From Takakia lepidozioides (lineage: Eukaryota; Streptophyta; Takakiopsida; Takakiales; Takakiaceae): DNA of 64,000 bases. Positions 21,790 through 33,265 of the stretch are shown here, piece by piece. The stretch is from positions 23,126,001-23,190,000 of the forward strand of contig CM060734.1 of assembly GCA_030704615.1 (NCBI GenBank), given 5' to 3'. The notes under the pieces were generated by a model. That model ran no database searches. It saw only the letters and a program-made list of their open reading frames with translations, and was not told the origin of the DNA. The position numbers and the translations under genes were made by a program. Within the stretch, counting starts at the first letter, position 1; each line of letters starts with the position of its first letter.

Positions 21790-23290
21790 AAGGTGTTCCC
21801 TAAAACAGTGCCCACGGATGCAAACTTGGGCAGCTGGGCAGCGAGATTCTGCAGCCCGGCATCCAAAAAAGCTGCTTTGAATGACTTCTAAAATTCATAA
21901 CAAATCTCGTTTTGATCTGCTGGCCGCCTATCAGTGATAGTTCTTGCCTGTCAAACTTGGAACAAAATGTCACTTGCAAGTTAAAAGCTGTTACAGAAAC
22001 CTGTCTCCAAGGTTATGAGAGAATTTGTCAGAGATTTCTAACAAAATCCTCATCCGACAATTGATATCAGCAGACTCCGTATTGGTTAGCATCCGCAAAG
22101 GTGTACAAGGGGAGGATTTCCTAGCAGTAGAACTAACTGCTGAGCCAGTAAAGGGGTCACAATGACAGTCATTCCATCCATAATGGAGATACTGTCATAC
22201 TAATGTCTCATGTTGATCCTTTAATGTACGCTGGACAGGATGGGAAGGACGTTAGTCTATCGAGCAGCACTCCGGGGGCGCGCATGGTGTGCGTGCAGAC
22301 TTTGGACACCACCTGACAAGGCAGGTGCTGGCGAGCTGGAGTCATACGAAAAGTAGGGGGTGTCATCATCAAATTCGCTTAAAGCAAGCTCCACATCAGC
22401 CTCCGCACGGACGCGCTCACTTGAGTTCTCCTAATCATAGGTTGTGCGCTCAGGCATATCCAGTTCCAATCTCAAAATATTGTCCACTCTGCACCCATAG
22501 CCAAGTAACTCCTTGATTAGTTCATCCAAATAGAAGTAGGATCAGTGTGCCAGTCCCAGGAACAAACTTGCATCTAATGAAACATCAATGTCCTCAACCA
22601 TGTTTCCAACTGACCGCACCTGGATTCGCTTGCAGCTCGGATATACATTGATTGTGATACATGATCTCCACAAAAGTGAAGGGGAAAGCCAAAGACGTCA
22701 ATAAATCCTAATATCCTTTCCCAATTTGAGAAGGTGCCTTCAAGAGTTCAGATGGATGATAAAGCCTTTATTTCTTAGAACGACATAACATTGAAGATGG
22801 TTGTAAACTTTATGGGGTTACAGGGGGTTTTATTTTTTCCACCGTGCAATAAAAATGTCCCCCTCTTTCAGGAAGAGGAAAAAGATGGATATAGGCCTCA
22901 GAACTATACATGACCACTCCATGTTCTCCAGACAGACGGCACTGCTGAGGTATCAGATATTTTCATCTAGAACCTGATAGCAACTATCTCATCATCTTTT
23001 CTCCCGGACATATGTGGAACTAGTGACAGGCATTACTTTTCTGATGATAACTACAACATTCCAGAAATAAGACCCCGTCTGGACCCCTACAAGGCAAGCA
23101 TGCATGAAGCAAAGACAATAAGCTGAGGACTTGAGAAAGGAACAAGAAGTGGTTGACAACAACTCCAACAGATTACTCCACCATACCTTCCACTTGGAAC
23201 TTCCATAGCTGTAAAATTAAAATTTCTGACATGAATTACTCTTCCAGAGCTATTTAAGTGACTGTTGTGGGTGATGCAAGCCTCGAGGCA
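21790..23290. other. No recognisable gene
   Basis: Neither strand shows family motifs. The 3' remainder of the kinesin pseudogene could lie here, but no coiled-coil or tail frame could be followed beyond 23297. Confidence 0.35.
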
Positions 23291-23296
23291 CTCCTT

Positions 23297-23486
23297 CTAT
23301 TGGAGTTGTTGCTCACGCAGGGCCAGCTCTAGCTCCTTCTGTTTGGCTGTCTCCAGCAGTTCAAGTTGTTGTTCGAGCCATGAACCAGCTTCTCCTCCAA
23401 ACCTCGCAGCTTGGCTGCCAGCACATCCCGGTCCTTCTTTTCTTTTGCTAGAGCCTCGGCACAGTGGCTCTCTGTATTTAGAAGCA
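23297..23486 (-). pseudogene. Kinesin pseudogene: coiled-coil exon
   Basis: The frame encodes SHCAEALAKEKKDRDVLAAK and LRGLEEKLVHG. After an apparent one-base loss it continues in another frame LEQQLELLETAKQKELELAL-REQQLQ to a TAG. Heptad-like Leu spacing and the LxxLEEKLVxG phrase match the stalk just after the kinesin-2 neck. The 5' splice border is approximate. Confidence 0.6.
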
Positions 23487-23578
23487 TAGTGGCAGGAAGG
23501 TCAAATTCTAGGAGAAAATTCGACAGCAAATCTATAATGGTAAGAGAAGGAAAAGTATTAGGAAAGCAAGGGACTCAC

Positions 23579-23692
23579 TTGGTAGTGGGACTGCAGCTCC
23601 ATATGCTGCTGGAGAAGCTGCTCCGCTATTCTTTGCTTCTCTTCTTCTGACCTATCTTTCTCTGCCTTCAATGCCTCCATGTCTAACTGCGC
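23579..23692 (-). pseudogene. Kinesin pseudogene: neck/stalk exon
   Basis: Bounded by a TGTAG acceptor and a GTGAGT donor, this 114-bp block is open in phase 0. It encodes AQLDMEALKAEKDRSEEEKQ and RIAEQLLQQHMELQSHYQ, a clear coiled coil. Its phase agrees with the preceding exon at 24675-24785. Confidence 0.7.
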
Positions 23693-24674
23693 CTACAATG
23701 TGCATTACCCACAACTGTTGTCCTGCACTGGTATTTCTGTGTGTAGTAGCAAAGGGTAGACAATTTGATTGAAGTCAAACAAAGGAGGACGAGTAGATGG
23801 AAGCAATCTGCAATGGGAATCCAATAGCCCTAGGTCCTACATGATACCAAAATCCAAATCCAAATATTTTGGGCAGATACTCTGGCTTTGATGATACCAG
23901 GAATAAACTGCTAAGGACTTCAAACCTGAAGGATGAACAAAAGGATGAACAAAGACAATAGTTTCTCTTTTCCAATCCGATGGTCTTATGACCGAGGGGA
24001 AAAAAACGGTGACTCTTTTGCATCTCAGGCAAATTGCATTCTGGACAGATCCTATCCTCGCCAGGAAACATCAGCTTCCCGGATAACTCTGCAAAGTTCT
24101 CCACATCCCTCCTGATGGCTTTAAGCATTTGAGTCGCTTTGCGTTGAGATGGGGACATGGAAAAGCACACCTCGTGAGGTTAGGATCTGACAGTATGTAC
24201 CACCTGATGTGAAGACAAAACATCAATTTTTTTTCCTAGTGCACCACATACTAGGAGATCAGGTCAAGTACCATTGTCTCCTTGAAGATTGCTCTTCCTT
24301 AACAGAGGCGTTCATCTATCAGGACACAAAATGCTTATAGCTTGTCTCCTGTGGGCATGCCATGTTCAGTTGAGGGTGCGTGGATCACCACTCCAAATGT
24401 ATGGAGTGTGATCTCCTAACTCACACAGGAGAAAACAGCCGCCTTTCATGCTCAAGAAGTAGGTGTCTAGCAAGTCTTCCTGGCAGAACAAGGTGGCTGC
24501 CTCGACAGAAATACCATCCTCCACAGTATCTACTCCTGCTATCCTGATAGCTTAGCCTTGAAAGTCCCATTTCTCCTTCTCCAGTATGGCTGTCACTATC
24601 TCTGAAGTAAAGCTTGTTTTGGTTGTTCCACCGCTAGTTCCCGTTGACTATGTCAGTCAACTTGAGGTTGACAC

Positions 24675-24785
24675 CTGCATGTGCTCATTGAGTTCCTTCT
24701 TGAGGGCCTCAACATTCTGTTGGAACTCTCCTTGTGGAATTGGGGTGTCGTACATGGTCAGCCTGTCCTCTTGTTGCCAACCTTC
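24675..24785 (-). pseudogene. Kinesin pseudogene: coiled-coil exon
   Basis: A CTTAG acceptor and CAG|GTGTCA donor bound 37 codons in phase 0: EGWQQEDRLTMYDTPIPQGE, then FQQNVEALKKELNEHMQ. The preceding exon also ends in phase 0, so splicing would keep the frame. About 900 bp separate it from the next block, and an intervening exon may be missed. Confidence 0.6.
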
Positions 24786-24918
24786 CTAAGACCTGACTAC
24801 TACTTGTATAAGGGCACTCCACCCTCTTCCTTTCTCTCTTCCACAATGGAAAGTGTGAAAGAAGACGCCCAAACTAGGTGGCCACCCTGCAGACAAGGTG
24901 CATTGGCATGCAATGTAC

Positions 24919-25124
24919 CTTGCGTTCAAGGTCCGCCTTGATGCATGCCATGGCTTGCTCACTCATTGACTTGTGCATTGAAACTTCATGCTCCATGTCT
25001 TGCCGCATCTGGGCCTTCAGTTGTTGCATCTCCACGGCACGTTCCTCTTTGTTCTTGATGCTCTTGGCACGATTTGCATACCTCAAGGTGCTTATACTCT
25101 CATCGTAATTGTAGTCAGCCGGTC
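24919..25124 (-). pseudogene. Kinesin pseudogene: end of motor domain and neck
   Basis: After an AATGCAG acceptor the block begins in phase 1 with [20 protein letters not shown], then [20 protein letters not shown] and a coil ending LERK at a GTACAT donor. [10 protein letters not shown] is the last conserved motor motif (alpha-6 and neck linker), and PADYNYDE is typical of kinesin-2 heads. The 206-bp block is fully open and joins in phase to the ANI end of the block at 34962-35185, across an intron of 9837 bp. Confidence 0.85.
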
Positions 25125-27430
25125 CTGCATTTTTAGGTGAGCTAATCGATTTGGACCACAATTGGCTCCTTGTTGACAAACCACAGTGAGGGTATCTGCC
25201 ATCTCAACAGATGAAGAAAGTTGTGTAGCTCATTTACTTCTTCTTACCTCCAAACATTGCGTAGCTAGCACAACGTGGGCACCTCTTGAATGGACACCTA
25301 GCTGTAACTTCCTGACGCAAAACCACAAATCTACAGATACGGCAACAATCCACCACTAAAGATGACTTGCTCGCTAATTTTAGTGAGGACTGCTTCATTC
25401 CGTTACACAAACATATAAGGTGAGTCAGTGACACACGGTCAATTTGACCACAACATGATAGCAAGAAGAGAGCAAGAAAGGCACCTTAAGCTCAAGCTTG
25501 CGAACCCGGGCTTGTGTTACTCGCAAAGTTGGCCGATGGCCAATGCTTGCAATATGTAGAATCACCTTCCAAATATAATCTTAAATTATTACTGTGACTT
25601 GATACAATCCACACCCGAAGCTTGCAAAATCCATGTAGCCAAAAGCATCATTGAAAGGTTTCTACATCACTAATCAACAGAATCTATGCTTCATGTATCC
25701 TGTTAATCTATTGATAGATGCCAAATTGTTTGCTCCAAGTTCTCCGTAGTTTGTTCCGCGTTCTCTCTCCTCTCCTGCAGAAGGGTGTGTTACAGTCTGG
25801 AAAAGGTGGCGGGATGATAATTAAATGGTAGCACTTTTGAAAAGGGTGCTCGGTAGTACTCATAACAACAAACGGCTGATGCCGATACTAGATCTCCCTC
25901 CCACTTATAAGGCCCTTGAACAATCTGTATATATGATTGCGAAAAGGTGGCGGGTGATAAATTGTTAGCATTTTTGAAATTGATGCTCGGTAGTACTAGT
26001 AATACTTCATAAGAACACGGATGCCGATAGCACCTAGATATCCTTCCTACTGGCCCTTGAACAAGACGGCTCGGATGCTGGTACATATGTACAGTTGTTA
26101 GGTACCTGCTCCTCACGCAGACAGTATCTTGTCCTTGACAATCATAACTGCGAACCCTTGCATATGTCTAGGAGAGGACATACGTTTTGGTTTATGGAAA
26201 TAGTGTTACGTGACAGTCCTTGTGAGGGGAGGATTGCAGCACTTACACAGTTTCGCCAAGTGTATAGTATACATGCTGTATCGTCTCTGGTATTCCAATA
26301 CAGTTAGTACAGAAATAACTTGTAACCATACCATAGTCGTGTATTCGTACAGACGTATAGACTACGATTAGAAAATTATTAATTTTTAAACGCGAAATAT
26401 TGTGAATATTTCTTACACAAGTCCCTTAAAGAAAAAATGCGAGAAACTTATATATAAGTGTACCAGTTTAGGAAACTGGTTTAATGGAAAGTATCCTCCA
26501 ATTTTGATGATTAAAAAACCACAAAACAACTGATTCCATTACATGGCGCGCAAGAGATTTGAACGTCGGATCTAAATGATTCAGAACGCTTCAAACAGCC
26601 ATCAAACCCGTCGGCACCGTATGTACAACCATGTTAACATTTATAGTTATAAATCGGTTTCTAAAAAATCTCGCCCATGCAAAATGAAATGGGCACTGTC
26701 ATGAACACATGGTATGATGCCATTGATGCAGAGCACATCTGTGCATGCATCTGTTGCTGCCACATGTCTGAACACCATGCCCATCTACATACACTACATG
26801 TGCACACATGCATGCCATCGCTGCCGGAGATGCATGCCGGACATGTCCCGGTGACGTTGCCGACAGAATCTGCTGGAAAACCTCAAATTTTGGCGACCGG
26901 CAATATCAACCGTTATCGGTGGAAATCACTGGCAGATAGAAACAAGGGGTGGAAAATAAATTTTAAAATGCTGTGAAATGCAGAAAGTGCAAACCGTCCA
27001 CAAGCCTGCCATTTTGACGATTTCAATGTGTTAACACGTGAGAACTTGTTCTCACTTGCGCAATTCATGTCAGAGGTGCAGAATGGATGACAATGGCAAG
27101 GGTGCAAAGAGGACGCCATAATATACATATAAAATTATGTTTTTGGAAGCAAACTTACCGTAGTGGGAAGGCTGATCAGGCACTGAATAATTAGAAATGA
27201 ATCTGCCTAATAATTAAGTGAAAATTTAGGAAAAACTGCCGAAATTCCAGAAACTTTAAAAAAAATGCCTAAAATCTCAAACAAACTCCAAATATCAAAT
27301 CTCCAAATCCATGTTTCAAGGCATAAAGCTCTAGGAAAATATTTCCTTAGTTCTGAGAAATCCTAGAATAATTGGCTGAACAATCACTGCATTTGATGAT
27401 TGACCAGATGTTCTCATGGCTCTTAACAAC
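25125..27430. other. Left part of the giant kinesin intron
   Basis: No coding motif was seen. An imperfect tandem pair of about 141 bp occurs at 25800-26080, the units starting GAAAAGGTGGCGGG at 25800 and 25941 and sharing GCTCGGTAGTACT, GATGCCGATA and GGCCCTTGAACAA. Confidence 0.55.
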
Positions 27431-27660
27431 CCACATAATTTTTATTTTTTTTTTGAAAAAAGGGAAATGACACCTGGGAGCGCCAGCTCACAAATTTGGC
27501 CCCTTAGTAAGTGAGAGGAGAAAATAACCTCTTTCATTTATGCGCCATGGATGCGAATGAGGGACACCGCCCAGGAACCATATACCATCGGTAGCAAGAT
27601 TTGACCCCAGAATCATCTGGGTGGCACTCAGTGCACTTAACCATCTAAGCTACTGACTGT
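27431..27660 (-). mobile_element. tRNA-derived SINE, copy 1
   Basis: Read on the minus strand the head carries an A-box-like TAGCTTAGATGGTTAA (27653-27638) and a B-box-like GGGGTCAAATCT (near 27608-27597), spaced as in a tRNA gene. The body shares CTGGGAGCG, CTCACAA and GGCCCCTT-like blocks with copy 2, and the tail is an A-rich run (plus-strand T-run near 27441-27457). It lies inside a kinesin intron. Target duplications were not confirmed. Confidence 0.7.
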
Positions 27661-28141
27661 TGGTACATAATGGTACAGTAGATAGAGCAAGTTCATGCAG
27701 GGAGTCACCGCCGAATTACTTAAAATCTCATCATGGCATTGCCGTAAAATCTAGAAATTTCCTTAAGTTGTGCCGGAGTGTTTTGTTGTAAAGAAAATAA
27801 ATATTCGGCACTTCAGTGCGGGATCAGCCTTCCCAACTACGGTATTCTGCAAACTTGACCACTGGCAGATTTTATTTTGTATAATTTTGCTTCTGATGAG
27901 ATAGGGGTGACCGGCGAAAGCCAATAACATGGTAGGTTCAGTTCAGTTAGTAGCTGGTGGAGAGAGAAGAGATGACGCCGGCTGAAGGCAGCCTAAATGA
28001 GAGCCTCTTCCCCTTGCGGATAGCCAATGCATATTCAATTTCTTCCATTTGGACGGACTTTACCAGACAGAGATTTCCAGATACCCCCGCAATCCCAACT
28101 CAGTGACAGGATGAATTTAATAATAAGAATATAATTGGGTT

Positions 28142-28384
28142 GTTCCTTTTTTTTCGTTTTTTTTGAAAAAGGAAACCTGGGAGCGACTGCTCACAATTCA
28201 GGCCCTTGAGGAGGGGGGGAAAATTAACCCCCTTTCAGATAAGCCATTAGGCACACAGGTGGGAAACGTCACCACCAGACCAACCGGTCACGAACTATAC
28301 ACACACCAGGCAGGGCAGCGGGTTTGAACCCCGAACCACCAGGGCAACACGCTGTGCACTTACCAGCTGAGCTACCAGCTGCTG
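28142..28384 (-). mobile_element. tRNA-derived SINE, copy 2
   Basis: The minus strand starts GCTGGTAGCTCAGCTGGTAA with a canonical A box (28374-28361), followed by GGGGTTCAAACCC (B box, about 28332-28320), and ends in an A-rich tail (28170-28146). Pol III would transcribe it from these internal boxes. It is the same family as the copy at 27431-27660 but with a better preserved tRNA head. Confidence 0.8.
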
Positions 28385-30738
28385 TGCAAATTAATCTAAT
28401 TACAATTAAATTTCTTTCCCTGCTTAATTTAGGCGAAATTCAGGGCTCCCTAACTCCTTTTTATTTTTTTTTTTTTTGTTAAGATACAAATAAAATATTT
28501 TCCCCCTCACGGCCCAGTTGCTGGGGGCAGATGTTTCCTTGGGAACAAAAAAAAAGGAAAAAAAAACATAAAGAGAGAAATAGAAAATACGGTGAGTGTT
28601 GACAGGCAAGGTAATAAGCAGTGGACACGTGGAAATCATAGCCCTCCGGTGTAGTTGGGTGGGTGGAATCATAATCTGACCGGCTGCAGGTGGTCAGAAG
28701 GTTCCGCGACCGGTGGAGCAGGTCGAGGAAGTTCGCGACCGGCTAGCTTAATGCGACGGTTATTGTGATGTTCTGTACTTTGTTTCCCGTATACACAGCG
28801 TACTGCCACCCATCTATGCCCCATACATCATCATACCATCCATCCCCACTCATGACTCCAGTACCCTTCCATCTCTTCCATGATGTCCATAGTTCGTAGC
28901 CATCCATCCTATGTGCATCATGCATGCTTCATGGATGCCGTCCTGTCCTTTCTGTGGTGGATCCGGTGGGGGTCGCGGCTCGCCCTTCTCACAAAGGTTA
29001 TTAATTAAGAATTAAATATATGAAATTAATGTTTGCGAAAATTAAGATTAGAATTAAATAAGAATGTGAATGAGCCTGATTAACAGGGATAAAGAAAATA
29101 AGGCAAAAAGGCTACTGCCTGTTCTCTCTGGGTTCGTCCCTCACCCGTAGGTGTGTAATCATGGCATCTTTGGGGTTTTAGTTTTTTCCCCTTATCAGTA
29201 AAATTTAACGGCCTGGGCCTTTGTTAAAAAAACAAAAAGGGAGAATAAGGGCAGACTGAAAAATCCAGGAAAGATGGTCATAAAGCATTTTGCTCAAAAA
29301 TTTCCTCTTCCCTTGCCCGGATTACGGCCGAGGGAATCCAGAATTGCCTGGGCAGAGCGACATATGCGACAGGAAGATCTAATCAGTGGAGTCACTATAG
29401 CTACAAAGGGAATTTTTGAGCAGTGTTGTACGGTTCTACATACACGGTGCGTCCTTCCCTTGTGGATTCTGCTCGTCCAAGGTTTCATGACCTGGTTTTC
29501 GGCACTGAATTGTGAGCTACCTCTCTCAGCATTTCCTGTTTCCCCTAAAAAGAAGAAAGAAATTTTTTATCAATTCAATTCAGGGCTTCCATCCTCTGAA
29601 GACACTTGTTCCACTCCTTGTTTTGTTCGGCTTTAAAGGATGAGGATGTTACTGTTGGGATGAAGACGAAACGGTAGTTGGTACACATGTAGTTATTTAA
29701 AACTCTTGTCTCTTGTGAACATCTAGTTCAAGGTTAGCACAAGTGGTTGCCCACTTGTCATGGCACCTGGAGAAAATTTGGGGCACCAATGTTGTACCAC
29801 CCCTTTAGCACCTCTTAGAGCATCTTCACCCTCACGCGGAATACCTCCCGCCAACGCCAAAGGGCCATTTTCAGTGCCGTTTTGGACACAAACGGCACCC
29901 CACCTTTTGCACGGAACTTTAAATCCCGTAATGTACAGGCACGGAAAATGGTTCCGCACAGAGAATAATCGTACTTCTTTCAGTGCACTGAACAAGCAAC
30001 AGAATAGGCCTCATCGTCAGGATGACGACCTTGGAGCGCTCTCGCAGCTTCCCGCCACCTGCATTCCATTCCCGCGGAAGTCACTTCCAAAAATTTCCAA
30101 CCGACGTGCAAAAAAGTATAGGGTGCAATTTATTCAGAAAAGATAAAAATTAGAAAATATTTAAAAGTAATAAAGGGTACATTATATTGTGATCAGGGAA
30201 TTTAAATTATTATAGGGTCTAAAATAATGATTCATTTTTTAAATTAAAATTATTATAGGATTGAGATAATACCTATGAAAAATTCCAAAAATATATACGT
30301 GTTCTTAGGGGAAGGATATAGATATTTGTATGTAGCTTACTAGTAAAATGGTGGCTAGGTGAGATTCAAAAAATGAGAAGGAAGGCAGGGAGCAGGTGGG
30401 GGATATCCCGATAGCCTATTGATCTCCTAAATAGACCAACCACACCAGTTATGGTGTTACTAAACTACTTCTCAAAATTTAGAGGACAATTTAAATTCAA
30501 ATATGATCATACCGACAACAAGTGAGTAGATGTAGACTCCATTATTAGTTCAGTCACTATGACCTTCGATAGAGCACAAAACGTTTATACTTTGAATGTT
30601 GATGATGCGAATGCTTTAACTGAATTTATTTCAACCAAATAATAAATTCATTTGTCTTTTTTTAAAAAAAACTTTTATTGTATTATTAATATAGGGTGTC
30701 TAATATTTGTTTGAAACAAAAATTATAATTAAAATAGC

Positions 30739-31260
30739 ATGTCAAAAATTCACCATATTACAAAATTATGTAATTATAGGGTACTAAAAAATACCCAAAG
30801 TAAAAGTAATACCCCCTACAAAATACCCATTTATCTCACGTGCCCTAGACAAGTGATAGGGAGTGACTTCCCCGGGGTTCCATTGGCTCAACCTGCTCCT
30901 ACCAAACGCTCGAAGGGGAAGAATTTAGTAGTGGAAGAGGAGCGGCAACTATGTAGATCGTTTCTGGCTGTGTCACAAGACCCGATTACTGGCAACGGCC
31001 AAAAATCCGAAGCATTTTGGAAGAGGGTTGGTTTCCATTTCAACTACAAGCGCCCTGATGGTTTGCCTGAGCGGCCATATCGAAGCCTGGAATCAAAGTG
31101 GCAAACGATCCGCCACGACGTAAGCAAATGGTAGGAGTGTATGGGCAGGTAGTGGCATTGAGAGAGAATGGCACTTCAGAGGACAACCAAATGTAGAAGG
31201 CGTTGAAACTCTATGTGGACAAACACCCTAAAACCAATCGTTGTGTTTCTTCACTATTGA
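30739..31260 (+). pseudogene. PIF/Harbinger Myb/SANT-like ORF1 protein
   Basis: The frame contains RSKGKNLVVEEERQLCRSFL, AVSQDPITGNGQKSEAFWKR and RPYRSLESKWQTIRHDVSKW, a trihelix/SANT-like DNA-binding domain of the kind that partners Harbinger transposase. It stops at 31134. The continuation GVYGQVVALRENGTSED is in another frame, with a further stop, and runs to KALKLYVDKHPK. The true start is uncertain; upstream codons from 30739 are AT-rich and unlike the family. Confidence 0.8.
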
Positions 31261-32501
31261 GAGATCTTAAGGCAAGTGTCGCGTTGGGCAGAGCTGCGCC
31301 TTGACGATTGCAAGAAGACTCCAAAAATGAAAAGAAAGCGGCCGCTTCCCTCAGGCGAGGTAGACGACATCCATGTGGTGGCGGACGATATAGATGCCTT
31401 GGGGAATGAACAGCCTGCAGCCGTTTCAAATAGAGGTTTTCTGAAGCGCCCTCAAATTGGCCTTCAAAAGCAGTGTCTCGCTCGTCATCTATCATATTAT
31501 GAAGTATGACACATGCTAACATGATAGATTTGACAGTGTATACGTCCCACTGTCTTGAAGGGTTTGTATGATTTAAAACCTGCTCTGTAGTACACCAAAA
31601 GCTCTCTCGACGTCCTTTCTGACCGACTCCTGCATCATCGCAAAATGCGTCATCTTCTGGTCTTGAGGCTCATGAATTGCCTGCACAAAAATGGACCAAG
31701 AGGGATATATGTCATTTGTCAAGAGGTAATACCTCTTGTAGACATTGTCGTTGACAGTGAAGGTGATATTCTCAGCCTCTTCTTTGAGCAAATTTGCAAC
31801 CAACGGAGAGCGATCCAGAACGTCAATGTCATTGTTTCCGCCTGCAACCCAAAGAAGGCGTGCCAGATCCAAAGATCCTGAGAGGCAATTGCCTCCAGCA
31901 CAATGCTGCGCTTTCCATCTTTATCTTGATACTGGCCCTGCCAAGAAACAGGGCAGTTCTTCCAAACATAATGCATACAATCTAAAGAGGCAAACATATC
32001 GGGAAACCCTCGAGCAGTATTGATCCGCATTTGCCTCTGTATGTCTTGTGCAGTTGGTTGACGAAAGAATTCTTCCTCAAAACAGACACGAACTGCATGC
32101 ACAAATATCTTCATAGCCTCCATAGCAGTGGATTCGCTCAACCTGCAGTACTCATCAACAGCATCGGCAGCTACTCCATAAGCGAGTATCCTTAATGCCG
32201 CTGTGCATTTCTGGATACTCGACAAACCCAACAATCCACACCCATCTACCATCTGCTTAAAATAAGGATCATAGGCTACAACAGAGTGCATAATCTTCAA
32301 GAAAAGATCGCACCGCATCCTGAACCGACGGCGAAATGTCCTCTCATTGTACACAGGTGATTCAGAGAAGTAATCTCTCCAAATCCCATGTCCAGCGTGC
32401 CTCTCTCTATCAACATTAGCTGTTTTCCATGGTCTCAATCCACTCCTAGCTTTAACCCTGCGCAAAGAATGATCACAACTAGCAGTAGCAATAACACCCA
32501 T
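31211..32501 (-). pseudogene. PIF/Harbinger transposase (DDE_Tnp_4-like)
   Basis: The frame from 32501 encodes RDYFSESPVYNERTFRRRFR, FASLDCMHYVWKNCPVSWQG and GKRSIVLEAIASQDLWIWHA. A frame shift near 31865 leads to GGNNDIDVLDRSPLVANLL, DERAFG-type ERAFGVLQSRF and LACVILHNMIDDERD. The three catalytic acids (Asp of SLDCMH, Asp of NNDI, Glu of VERAFG) are all present. Apart from the frame shift, damage is light. The 3' end overlaps the tail of the oppositely oriented ORF1. Confidence 0.9.
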
Positions 32502-32869
32502 GATGAAATCCTCATCATTATCTCTAGCTCCCTCCTAATCTCAGCTTGAATATTTTGATTCAGTTCACGCCTCCAAGCATCCATTGTATGTGTACACAAA
32601 GTGAATGTGTGAGAAAATTGTGAAAAAAACGCTTGAGATTGAAGCGCTCTAGCAGCTTCTCCCTGAAGTGCTCTCGTAGCTTCCCGCCACATGCTATTCC
32701 GTTGGGGTCGTCGTCAGAGAGCTCGACGGCATATAGCATTGGCTTTTCCACGTCCGCGGTGGGTCGATGCATTGAGAGCAACGTAAAATAATATTTAGCG
32801 CATGGAATAGGTGTCCCTTATGGAGCTTTACAGTTAAGTTTTCAGTGGATAGGGTAGAGATGCTCTTAA

Positions 32870-33250
32870 TCTATTTAAACCTAGAAGCTTGAGCTTTGGG
32901 GGTGTATTGTCTCATGTGCTCAAACTCATGTACGACTGGTGGATGAAAGAGTACTGTGCAAGTGTGGTGATGAGAGTGTCGACAGAGGGGTCACTGATGA
33001 TTCTAGACAGAGCAGAAAATCCCCATTACCTTGCATGCACGCTTTGCTGAGCTACATACCCCTGACTCATCTATCATCGTAAAGGAGGTGGAATCCCTAT
33101 AGAGACAGGAATCTTGGTGGAGATGGAGGGCAATTTTTCTGTTAAATTCGGGTGTAATATTCTGTCCAGGGTACGGGCGCCAGGAGGGATAAAATGACAC
33201 AGTACGCCGCACAATGGCGGCGCCGACAAGTGGAAGGAGGGTGATTAGTT
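32870..33250. other. Short region left of the second extra-ORF retroelement
   Basis: This may hold the leader of the plus-strand element. GGCGGCGCC at about 33212-33220 is a small palindrome. No LTR boundary or primer-binding site could be assigned. Confidence 0.3.
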
Positions 33251-33265
33251 TGAGTGAAGCATACA

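Larger units (their letters stand above)
29818..32865. mobile_element. PIF/Harbinger transposon with TIRs and TTA target duplication
   Basis: Left end GAGCATCTTCACCC (29818-29831) and right end GGGTAGAGATGCTC (32852-32865) form a 14-bp inverted repeat with 12 matches. TTA lies immediately outside each end (29815-29817 and 32866-32868), the target duplication preferred by this superfamily. The 3048-bp interior holds the two expected genes, a Myb/SANT-like ORF and a DDE transposase, in convergent orientation. Both are broken, so the copy can no longer move itself. It sits in the largest kinesin intron. Confidence 0.85.

Noticed and set aside
23775-24170. Minus frame with CFSMSPSQRKATQMLKAIRR and CPECNLPEMQ, possibly a kinesin exon or zinc ribbon
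   Set aside because: The phrase matches no kinesin stalk and the rest of the frame is low-complexity hydrophobic. No convincing splice borders.
29274-29636. 120-codon plus frame in the kinesin intron
   Set aside because: No recognisable domain. It starts in repeat-like sequence and overlaps no splice signals.
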